A DNA stretch of 64,000 nucleotides from JBGTLA01 sp041744375 (GTDB lineage Bacteria; Actinomycetota; Acidimicrobiia; Spongiisociales; ZC4RG35). Position numbers and translations under genes: made by a program. The notes below the pieces were generated by a model. That model saw only the letters and a list, made by a program, of their open reading frames with translations. It was not told the DNA's origin and searched no databases. Positions 26,877 through 35,105 of this stretch are shown here, in pieces. Within the stretch, counting starts at the first letter, position 1; the number at the start of each line of letters is the position of its first letter. The stretch spans positions 19,085 to 83,084 of the forward strand of contig JBGTLA010000078.1 in NCBI GenBank assembly GCA_041744375.1. The letters are read 5' to 3'.

Positions 26877-26877
<1 letters not shown>
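26242..26877 (-). CDS. Histidine phosphatase superfamily protein
   Basis: This 211-aa protein is a phosphoglycerate-mutase-like phosphatase. The catalytic RHG motif is in VFVVRHGEAEGN and the second His in VVVGTHGGPVLL. Further conserved residues lie in IVSSDLVRTIDTM and LREIDNGEWTG. The substrate is unknown. The start ATG shares one base with the stop of the gamma-glutamyltransferase gene, so it is the last gene of a three-gene operon. Upstream in-frame codons lie inside that gene and were not used. Confidence 0.82.
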
Positions 26878-28475
<1,598 letters not shown>

Positions 28476-28489
28476 AGGCCCACCGTCGG

Positions 28490-29107
28490 TCAGCGTCGCA
28501 GATCGGGCACGACGCGATTGAGCGCGTCGAGTACCGCTCTCACCACTGCACGAGGTTCGTCGTCTTCGACGAGTGATGAGCCCACCATGAGCCGCTCGGA
28601 CTGGGTGGTCACCAGCACAACTTGGGCGATCGCCACCCGCCGCGAGCCGAGTGTGGGGACGTCGACGGAAGAGACCGCAAAGGACGCCTCGGCGTGCAAC
28701 GCTTGGCCGAGGGCGCTCAAGGCGGCTTCGGCCACCAAGCGGTTGCGAGTAGCGGTGGCCGCGGCGCCTTTCGTTTCGCCCACGAGCGATGAGTCGTGCC
28801 AGTCGAGAGTCACCCGAACCGACGTCTTGGAGCCATCGGTGGTCTCGGCGATATCGACGATGGCCGGGCGGTCTCCAGTGGCAAGGTCGCCGTCGGCGAG
28901 CTGCACAACCGAGATGATGCGGCGGTCGATGTCGACACCGAAGAGAGCCGCTGCCAGCGACTGGACATCCCGCACGACCTGTTTCGCCGGCTTGGTGCGT
29001 CGGGCCAGCACATGGATCTCTTCGAGTCTCGAGTCGCTGCCCACCACCCGGGCTGCCTCGATGCCTTCGAGTCGGACGATCTTCGCCTGCAGTGCACTGA
29101 TGTCCAT
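28490..29107 (-). CDS. Conserved hypothetical protein
   Basis: I do not recognise a named function for this 205-aa protein. The first 60 residues hold a compact motif, RLEEIHVLARRTKPAKQVVR followed by LFGVDIDRRIISVVQL. I have seen a similar pattern in other bacteria near HD-type signalling genes, though I cannot verify that here. The C-terminal half repeats a similar alpha/beta pattern. No membrane segment is visible. ATG at 29107 has AGGGTA on the plus strand (29116-29121) 8 nt away, reading TACCCT on its own strand. It heads the operon with the GGT-like and phosphatase genes and is divergent from the HD locus. Confidence 0.6.
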   Translation of the reverse strand: MDISALQAKIVRLEGIEAARVVGSDSRLEEIHVLARRTKPAKQVVRDVQSLAAALFGVDIDRRIISVVQLADGDLATGDRPAIVDIAETTDGSKTSVRVTLDWHDSSLVGETKGAAATATRNRLVAEAALSALGQALHAEASFAVSSVDVPTLGSRRVAIAQVVLVTTQSERLMVGSSLVEDDEPRAVVRAVLDALNRVVPDLRR

Positions 29108-29180
29108 TGCCGACGAGGGTACTTGCCCGATCGCTTCCCGGTGTCACGCGACGGGTTTGTGAATGGGGTCGATGGTCCTG

Positions 29181-29209
29181 TTGAGCCGGGGCCTCGGGCG
29201 GGCTACATT
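29181..29209 (+). promoter_or_regulatory. Predicted promoter of the HD-peptide locus
   Basis: TTGAGC (29181-29186) and TACATT (29204-29209) are separated by 17 bp, with four of six matches to each consensus hexamer. Transcription would begin near 29216. That leaves about 230 nt before the first start codon, unlike the many leaderless genes in this window. The call rests on sequence match only. Confidence 0.35.
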
Positions 29210-29215
29210 GCTGGA

Positions 29216-29444
29216 GTCTCCGAGAGGCGACACATCGAGGTCGACAGCGCTGTTCACCGAGATGGTTTTCGAGGCGGGCGAGTCAGGGGCAACAACTTGA
29301 CAACAAGGGTTCCCGGTGAGAGCCGGGAACGAGCGGGGGCTGCCCGGCTAGGCGATCTGTCGCCACCACCTAACACCAAGCGGAGCGAATAGGAACGCAC
29401 GACGAGAGTGTCGTGTGAACCCACACCGACAGGTGGTCGAAAAC
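29216..29444 (+). ncRNA. Candidate structured 5' leader
   Basis: This stretch without a gene can fold into several hairpins. GTTCCCGG/CCGGGAAC pairs at 29309-29316 and 29323-29330. GGCGA/TCGCC pairs at 29351-29355 and 29360-29364. CACGAC/GTCGTG pairs at 29398-29403 and 29410-29415. A small CACC/GGTG stem (29424-29427 and 29432-29435) would cover the ribosome binding site of the peptide at 29445. It matches no riboswitch class I know, including c-di-GMP-I and the ydaO type. It may be a regulatory leader or a separate small RNA. Confidence 0.35.
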
Positions 29445-29534
29445 ATGAAAGGCAAGCTCATCCGAATTCTTGCCGCAGCCGGCAGCCTTGCAGCAATTCT
29501 TGCTGCAGGCTCTGCCAATATCAGGATCGGCTGA
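29445..29534 (+). CDS. 29-aa hydrophobic cationic peptide
   Basis: A short open frame begins with ATG 8 nt after AGGTGG (29431-29436). The peptide starts MKGKLIRIL, has a run of Ala, Leu and Ile, and ends SANIRIG before TGA at 29532-29534. The basic amphipathic start and hydrophobic core resemble the N-terminal part of AgrD-like autoinducer precursors, small membrane peptides or a leader peptide. No Cys-containing signal core or acidic tail follows in frame. It ends 31 nt before the HD gene and is in a different frame. It may be a signal, a small regulator or a translated leader. Confidence 0.4.
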   Translation: MKGKLIRILAAAGSLAAILAAGSANIRIG

Positions 29535-29565
29535 TCGTGCGGCCGGGCGTTCCCGCAAATCTCTG

Positions 29566-30873
29566 ATGAAGCCGCTCATAAGACGACAAGCTCGGGTTGC
29601 CGGCGCATACAGCCTCTTGGGCCTTGTGTGCCTCGTTGGGGTGCTTGCAGTTACAAACCGGCCGGATTGGCTTACGTGGGTTGTCTTCGCTTTCGCCTTC
29701 GTCGCGCTGGAGTTCAAGACAGTTGAGGTCAACGACCGGATGCTGCAGAGTTCCGGGTTGATGGTCTTGCTGACGGCAGGCACGGTCTTCGCATTGCGAC
29801 CAAATGCGTCGGCCTTGTTCGCAATGGTTGCAATTGCTGCGCTCGGTTCCGTGATCCCGGAAGATGTTCGGCTCAAGCGCTGGTTCCAACCGCTTGCCAA
29901 CTTCGGCCAGATGGTCGTATCGGCGGCCTGTGCTGGAGTGATCCTGGACCAGATGCTGACCGGAGCACCTTTAGCTTCACCGTACACGTTGGCGCGGGTA
30001 GCACTGGCGGGTGGGTTGGCGTCGGTCGCATACACGATTGTGAACCTGACGATGGTTAGGTACGCAGTTAAGTACGTGTACGGCCAGCGAAACCTGCAGC
30101 CATGGTCTGGTCTCCATGTGTTGCTGATCTCGCAAGTTACGCTTGGTGCGGTCGGAGGTCTCATCGGCGCGGGCCTCGTGATCGTCGGTAAGCCTGCGGT
30201 CGCTGTTCTTGTCCTGATCGTCTATCTGATTGCCCATCTCTCGTTCTCCTCATACTCTCAACTTAGGGAGGCGCACCAGTCAGCCTTACGCGGGTTTGTC
30301 AAGGTGTTGGAGGCGCGAGATCTCTACACGAGGGGACACACCGAGCGTGTCGCCTATTTCTCACAATTGATCGGTGAGGAATTGCGGTACACAGGGACCC
30401 AACTGGAGAGACTGCGGTTTGCCTCGCTCATCCACGATCTGGGCAAGTTGGCCATTCCGGGCGACCTGCTTCAGAAGCAGGGGTCTTTGTTGCCCGAGGA
30501 GAAGGCGGAGATGCGACAGGCCGCAAGGAAGGTAGAGGAGATCCTGGGTGAGGTCGATTTTCTTCGCCCCATGGTGTCCATCTCGGGTGTCCACTACATC
30601 GACGTGGACACATTCGACGCCGACACCTGGTCGCTCGACGCCTCGATCGTGGCCACCGCCGATGCCTTCGAGGCCATGACCTCCACCCGCAGTTATCGCA
30701 TGGCCTTGAGTCAAGCCGAGGCGTTTGCCGAGCTGCGAAGCGACGACTCGGGGCGGTTCTTTCCCGATGTCGTCAACGCTCTCGAGTCGGGTCTCGTCCG
30801 CACCGGCGAGGTGTATGGCGGTTCTGGAGTTCCCGCCGCGTCCCAGGCGACTGGTGGTCCACCCCATGGCTGA
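29566..30873 (+). CDS. Multi-pass membrane protein with degenerate HD-GYP domain (first of pair)
   Basis: The first 230 residues of this 435-aa protein contain about six membrane segments. The C-terminal part is an HD domain with His258 (RGHTERVAYFS) and His290-Asp291 (SLIHDLGKLAIP). The HHExxDGxGYP motif of true HD-GYP c-di-GMP phosphodiesterases is missing; the matching region reads SISGVHYIDVDTFDADTW, followed by a conserved VATADAFEAMTSTRSYR. It probably binds metal but may not cut c-di-GMP. Codons ending in A or T (GTT, CTT, GCA, ACA) are frequent in the membrane half and much rarer in the HD half, which suggests a hybrid origin. The ATG at 29566 lacks a clear ribosome binding site. Its stop overlaps the next HD gene. 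Confidence 0.75.
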   Translation: MKPLIRRQARVAGAYSLLGLVCLVGVLAVTNRPDWLTWVVFAFAFVALEFKTVEVNDRMLQSSGLMVLLTAGTVFALRPNASALFAMVAIAALGSVIPEDVRLKRWFQPLANFGQMVVSAACAGVILDQMLTGAPLASPYTLARVALAGGLASVAYTIVNLTMVRYAVKYVYGQRNLQPWSGLHVLLISQVTLGAVGGLIGAGLVIVGKPAVAVLVLIVYLIAHLSFSSYSQLREAHQSALRGFVKVLEARDLYTRGHTERVAYFSQLIGEELRYTGTQLERLRFASLIHDLGKLAIPGDLLQKQGSLLPEEKAEMRQAARKVEEILGEVDFLRPMVSISGVHYIDVDTFDADTWSLDASIVATADAFEAMTSTRSYRMALSQAEAFAELRSDDSGRFFPDVVNALESGLVRTGEVYGGSGVPAASQATGGPPHG

Positions 30874-32104
30874 GAGGTCCGTGTTCTCGGTCATGTCGGT
30901 CATCGGGCTGGTTTCTGCCCCCGTCCTGGGTGTGATGGCTGTCGCCAACTCCGGGTTGACCTGGTTTCAAGTGACGGTGGCGGTGGTGGCGCTGCTGGTG
31001 GGCTCGATGATCGTCGCCTCCGTATCGAGCGGGAACCGGTTGACCGTGGCCATAGGAGTTGCGGCCGCCCTTCCGTTTGTCTTCGTCACTCCCGCCGGAG
31101 TGGACCTCTATGGCGTGGCCGGCGTCTATCTGATCGGGTCGGCGGGGTTGGGGTTGATCTCCCTGACGAGGGGGACGCCGTTGCTGCGATCCGGAGGTTT
31201 CGCCGGCCGCCAGCTCGTCGGCTTCGTCACCTTCGCCACAGTGTTCGCCATCGTGCGCCGGATGCTGGGGACGGCTGTGGGCGAGTCCGGATGGGAGGTC
31301 TTGATCCCGTTCGTGACGGCCGGTGTGGCGTGGTTCTTCGTGGACGTCGGATTGTGGGCAGTATTCGCCTCGGAGTACCGGAGGGTTTCGGCGCGATATC
31401 TCGGACTGGCCGGAGTGGGCGACGCCAACGTGTTCGCCAGCCTCGTCGCCACGGGTGCCCTGTTCGGCCTGATGTTCGATGCGCTCGGCTGGTGGGCCCT
31501 CCCCGTGTCTTTGCTGCCCTACAGCTTCGCCCACAGCGCCTTCCGGCGTTTCCAGGAGACGCGTTCGACCTACAAGCAGACGATTCGCGCGCTGGCTCAT
31601 ATTCCGGAGGCGGCCGGGCTGAACCTCTTCGGGCACGCCGACCGGACCTCGGCCATGTCGGTGGCGATGGCCAAGGACCTCGGCCTCAGCCCCGAGGAGG
31701 TGGAGGACGTCGAGTTCGCCGCCCTGATGCACGACATTGGGCGCATCACCCTCAACGAGACGACCGTTCTGGACCAAGGGTGGACCCAGGACGACCTGGC
31801 CCGGTGGGGATCGGAGATCATCGCCGGGGCCCCTTCTTTGAATCGTGTTTCCGGATATGTCCGTCGCCAATACGAGCCTTACCGCAAGCCGGGAGAAGAG
31901 TCGGACCCGACCCTGTCGGTGGTGGCCCGGATCGTCAAGGTGGCATCGGCTTACGATGCCGCCGCCACCGGGGAAGGGCTGTCGAGGCTCGAGGCACTCG
32001 AACAGTTGCATCAAGGCGCCGCTTATGAATACGACCCGGAGGTGGTCGCTTCCCTGAGGAGAATCCTCGACACGGATGCCGGTCGACGAGCCGTCAGCGT
32101 TTGA
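30866..32104 (+). CDS. Multi-pass membrane protein with degenerate HD-GYP domain (second of pair)
   Basis: This 412-aa protein repeats the design of its upstream neighbour: about six membrane segments (residues 1-225), then an HD domain. HD residues are His257 (FGHADRTSAMS) and His289-Asp290 (ALMHDIGRITLN). The GYP motif is again absent, with YVRRQYEPYRKPGEESDP at that place, followed by VARIVKVASAYDAAATGEG. The ATG at 30866 overlaps the stop of the first HD gene by 8 bp, so translation is probably coupled; an in-frame ATG at 30815 is an alternative. The pair may form a heteromer. The 3' end overlaps the convergent DUF5317 gene by 11 bp. Confidence 0.72.
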   Translation: MAERSVFSVMSVIGLVSAPVLGVMAVANSGLTWFQVTVAVVALLVGSMIVASVSSGNRLTVAIGVAAALPFVFVTPAGVDLYGVAGVYLIGSAGLGLISLTRGTPLLRSGGFAGRQLVGFVTFATVFAIVRRMLGTAVGESGWEVLIPFVTAGVAWFFVDVGLWAVFASEYRRVSARYLGLAGVGDANVFASLVATGALFGLMFDALGWWALPVSLLPYSFAHSAFRRFQETRSTYKQTIRALAHIPEAAGLNLFGHADRTSAMSVAMAKDLGLSPEEVEDVEFAALMHDIGRITLNETTVLDQGWTQDDLARWGSEIIAGAPSLNRVSGYVRRQYEPYRKPGEESDPTLSVVARIVKVASAYDAAATGEGLSRLEALEQLHQGAAYEYDPEVVASLRRILDTDAGRRAVSV

Positions 32105-32690
32105 CCGAGGCCGACCCGGCCTGAGAGCGGGCGCCCCGCTTGAACCAACGCACCGGCCGTCTCAGCTCGTGCTCTAGGAAGCGCCCGAGACCCACCGCCA
32201 AGAAGACGTCGCCCAACGAGACGACCTGGCCTTGATTGGCGAAGCGAATGGGAATCACGTCGGCCAGGAACGTCAGGCGTGTCCTCGAATCGAGCATGAC
32301 ATGTTTGTAGCTCTCTGTGAGACTCAGGCTGCTGGACGAGAATCCGGCGGCCACCTCCGCAGCTCCTTCGAGGACGGGCATGCCGCCGTTGAGGGCGATG
32401 ACCGAGAAGTTCATGAGCACCCCGACTCCGGCCAGCCACATCCCGGTGCGGGAGCGGTTCACGATGACGAGAAGGAGGAGAGGGCCGAAGGAGATGAGAA
32501 CGAGCGCCAGCCCGACGTCGGGAGCCCAAGAGGCCGACGACGGCAACCAGTTGGTGGCAATCTGGAGCAAGAAGCCCAACGGAAGCAGCCACCACATCCG
32601 GAGTTGGATGTCACCGAGGTTGGTGAGTCGTCCACCTCTGAGCACTGCGATCGTCATCGCCAAAAAGAGGACGAGCGCTAGCCATAACAT
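32094..32690 (-). CDS. DUF5317 membrane protein
   Basis: This 198-aa protein has about five membrane segments and DUF5317-like signatures: LRGGRLTNLGDIQLRMWWLL, ALNGGMPVLEGA, and FLADVIPIRFANQGQVVSLGD (described in two parts because of length: a Asp-Ile-Pro core and a Gly-Asp end). The function of this family is unknown. It faces the HD pair tail to tail, overlapping by 11 bp, which hints at a shared membrane process. ATG at 32690 begins at the first membrane segment; a frame extending to 32723 is less likely. Confidence 0.72.
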   Translation of the reverse strand: MLWLALVLFLAMTIAVLRGGRLTNLGDIQLRMWWLLPLGFLLQIATNWLPSSASWAPDVGLALVLISFGPLLLLVIVNRSRTGMWLAGVGVLMNFSVIALNGGMPVLEGAAEVAAGFSSSSLSLTESYKHVMLDSRTRLTFLADVIPIRFANQGQVVSLGDVFLAVGLGRFLEHELRRPVRWFKRGARSQAGSASVKR

Positions 32691-32740
32691 GTCGGCTGCC
32701 GACGGTATCACACAGCAGGACATGAATGAGAGGAAGCGGC

Positions 32741-33508
32741 GTGATTCGATACGAACAGGAGGGCCACCGGGCCACCATCACGATCGACGATCCTGAGCGA
32801 CACAACCCCATGTCGACGGAAACCATGGTCGGTCTGGCCGAGTCGACTGGTCGCGGACTCGGGGATCCGGAAGTGCGCGTGCTGGTATATACCGGGGCCG
32901 GCGACAAAGCCTTTTCCGCCGGAGGCGACCTCGCCGCCGGGTTCGTCGACGACCCCCTTGGGCTGCATCGGACCCGGGGAGCCCTGGCCGACCTGTTTCG
33001 GCTCATGATCAGGGGAGGCAAACCAACGGTGGCGAGGGTCAACGGCCATGCCCTGGCCGGCGGATTCGGCCTGGCCGTGGCCTGTGATGTCGTCGTGTCC
33101 GTCGACGACGCCAAGATGGGAACGCCGGAGGTGAACGTGGGATTGTGGCCGATGATGATTTCGGCCGTTCTCATGCGCGCCATGCCTCGCAAGGCCGTTC
33201 TGGAGATGATGATGACCGGTCGGACCATCACCGCCACGGAGGCGCAGATGTTGGGTGCGGTCAGCCGCGTCGTGCCCCGCCCGATGCTGGACGAGACCGT
33301 CGACGAGGTGGTCGAGGCCCTGGCTTCGAAGAGCGCGTCGGTGATGAGGTTGGGACGCGATAGCTTCTATGCGATAGCTGACATGGGTTTCGACGCTTCG
33401 CTCGACCGTCTCCAGGCAGGGTTGACAGCGGTGGCGTTTACGGCCGACTCGACCGAAGGAATCACGTCGTTCCGGGACAATCGAAAGCCGCGCTGGTCCG
33501 ACAGGTGA
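32741..33508 (+). CDS. Enoyl-CoA hydratase/isomerase family protein
   Basis: The 255-aa crotonase-fold protein shows GDKAFSAGGDLAAGF for the first oxyanion loop and VNGHALAGGFGLAVACDVVV for the second. The family hydrates or isomerises acyl-CoA double bonds, and many members have other reactions. KMGTPEVNVGLWPMM contains the Glu position used for catalysis in many hydratases. GTG at 32741 is preferred because AGAGGAAG lies upstream; ATG at 32726 is an alternative. No beta-oxidation genes are adjacent. Confidence 0.85.
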   Translation: MIRYEQEGHRATITIDDPERHNPMSTETMVGLAESTGRGLGDPEVRVLVYTGAGDKAFSAGGDLAAGFVDDPLGLHRTRGALADLFRLMIRGGKPTVARVNGHALAGGFGLAVACDVVVSVDDAKMGTPEVNVGLWPMMISAVLMRAMPRKAVLEMMMTGRTITATEAQMLGAVSRVVPRPMLDETVDEVVEALASKSASVMRLGRDSFYAIADMGFDASLDRLQAGLTAVAFTADSTEGITSFRDNRKPRWSDR

Positions 33509-33569
33509 CTGTGCGCCAGTGACTCGGGGCCCATCTGCTTGAGTCGATCCGGCGGTAGCCTGAGCGGTC

Positions 33570-34331
33570 GTGGCTTCCGCACAGGTCGTCGTCAGGCGGT
33601 TGGGTTGGACCCTTATCTGGGCCGGCCTATTGGTCTTCGCCTTCTTGGCCTATCAGCTGTTCGTGACCGATTTGCTCAACAGTCGGACCCAAGCAGCAGC
33701 CCGGGCCGACCTCGAAGCCGAGTTGGCCGACAGGAGGCTGGATCTCCCGGTGCCCGCAGCGGTCGCTGTGGAGACCACCGTGGCAGAGGTCGAACCTGAC
33801 GAAACGGCGGACCCTCAAGAAGCTCAGGAGCCGGACCCTCCGCTGGTCACCTTTCTGCCCGAGGACCCAGGCGAGGAAGGCGCCGCCTTCGGACGGATCG
33901 TCATCGAGGCGATCGAGGTGGACGACGTCGTGTTCGCCGGAGTGTCTCGCGACACCCTCAAGAAGGGGCCGGGTCACATGGTTCGCACCCCCGTACCAGG
34001 CCAGCCGGGCAACGCGGTGGTGTCGGGGCATCGGACCACGTATGGCCGTCCGTTCTACGCCCTCGACGAGCTCGAGCACGGTGATCGGATCGAGATCGAA
34101 ACGGCGCTCGGGACGCATGTGTTCGCGGTACGCCGAACCCTGGTGGTGGCCCCCACCGACGTCTGGGTCACCGACCCGATCGACGGAGTGTGGCTGACCC
34201 TCACCACGTGTCACCCGCGTTTCTCGGCCGCCGAGCGTCTGATAGTCCAGGCTGAGTTGGTCGCCGGTCCCAACCTGGAATATGCCAACCTGGTGGGTGA
34301 GACGGAACCCCTACGTGAGGAACCGACATGA
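33570..34331 (+). CDS. Class E sortase
   Basis: Sortases attach secreted proteins to the cell wall through a Cys transpeptidase. This 253-aa protein has an N-terminal membrane anchor (residues about 12-33), an acidic stalk rich in Glu and Pro (40-100) and a sortase domain. The catalytic residues are His154 (VSGHRTT), Cys214 (LTTCHPRFSA) and Arg223. The spacing and TTCHP string fit class E, common in actinobacteria. GTG at 33570 follows TAGCCT and 8 nt. A 48-aa membrane protein gene overlaps the stop codon. No LPXTG-like substrate is in this window. Confidence 0.85.
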   Translation: MASAQVVVRRLGWTLIWAGLLVFAFLAYQLFVTDLLNSRTQAAARADLEAELADRRLDLPVPAAVAVETTVAEVEPDETADPQEAQEPDPPLVTFLPEDPGEEGAAFGRIVIEAIEVDDVVFAGVSRDTLKKGPGHMVRTPVPGQPGNAVVSGHRTTYGRPFYALDELEHGDRIEIETALGTHVFAVRRTLVVAPTDVWVTDPIDGVWLTLTTCHPRFSAAERLIVQAELVAGPNLEYANLVGETEPLREEPT

Positions 34332-34474
34332 GGCGCATCTGGGAGGCACTGCCCGGCCCCACCCCGGTCAAGGCCTTCGTGGCCACCGTGGGGGTTATTG
34401 TGGCGCTCGTGGTCTTGGTGGTGCTCTTCGAGTGGGCGGGTGACTTTCTCGATTCCGGCGGGGCCATCGGTTGA
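34328..34474 (+). CDS. 48-aa single-pass membrane protein coupled to sortase
   Basis: ATG at 34328 overlaps the sortase stop (ATGA). The peptide starts MRRIWEALPGPTPVKAF, then has a strong membrane helix (VGVIVALVVLVVLFEW) and a short acidic tail before TGA at 34472-34474. The tight overlap and clear membrane segment make it a real gene. It may position or regulate the sortase; no domain is recognised. Confidence 0.65.
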   Translation: MRRIWEALPGPTPVKAFVATVGVIVALVVLVVLFEWAGDFLDSGGAIG

Positions 34475-34553
34475 CCCCCGAGCCCTCCTTTCTTCGCCAC
34501 AAGTACGCAGTCGCTCGTCGGACCCGAGCGGCTTGCAGCCGAGTAAAGAGGTA

Positions 34554-35105
34554 TCAGGTGTCGAATTCGATCGCTGCCAGCCGTGCCGGCGTGAGTTCGC
34601 CGATCACGAAGTCGACGACGACGCCGTTTCGGTCTATGACGAAACTTCCGGGCAGGGAGAAGACCGGGTAGGCCTCGTTTACGGTGTCGCCGTCGTCGAA
34701 GGCGACCAGAAACGACGGTTGCATCTCGAAGGCGAACGCCCGGGCGTCGGCGAACTGATCTCGCACCGCCACCCCCACCACGGTCACCTCGGGGTGGGCA
34801 TCGGCGAATTCCGACAGGGCGGGGAACTCGCGCCGACACGGCTCACACCACGAGGCCCACAGGTTCAACAGCACCGGTCCGCCTCCGGCATCGACATGAG
34901 CACCGAGATCGAAGCGGGTGCCGTCGAATCCTGTCACCTCCAATGGCGGCGCCGTGTTTCCCACCTCGGCCCGTGCGGGAGCGCGACCCAGCCCGGAGAC
35001 GAAGACGCCGACCGCGATGGCCACAATGAAGATCACAGTGAGAAGCCCCCCCGAGAGCCCTGCCCGGTGGGGCATGACCTCAGAGTCCACTTCGGGCTGA
35101 GTCAC
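34554..35105 (-). CDS. TlpA/ResA-like thiol-disulfide oxidoreductase
   Basis: A 183-aa membrane-anchored thioredoxin-fold protein. One membrane segment lies at about residues 18-38, and the redox motif WASWCEPC has Cys87 and Cys90. The later cis-Pro is in VFSLPGSFVIDRNG. Such proteins reduce disulfides outside the membrane, for example in cytochrome c maturation. The GTG start overlaps the stop of the aconitase gene (GTGA), so it is translated with it. Confidence 0.83.
   Translation of the reverse strand: MTQPEVDSEVMPHRAGLSGGLLTVIFIVAIAVGVFVSGLGRAPARAEVGNTAPPLEVTGFDGTRFDLGAHVDAGGGPVLLNLWASWCEPCRREFPALSEFADAHPEVTVVGVAVRDQFADARAFAFEMQPSFLVAFDDGDTVNEAYPVFSLPGSFVIDRNGVVVDFVIGELTPARLAAIEFDT

Noticed and set aside
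29532..29565. Read-through of the TGA ending the 29-aa peptide to give a longer AgrD-like precursor with a Cys
   Set aside because: No selenocysteine or recoding signal was recognised, and the following residues do not match the AgrD tail.
29561..29568. CTGATGA string considered as a hammerhead ribozyme core
   Set aside because: It is the start codon region of the HD gene, with no matching GAAA core or stems around it.
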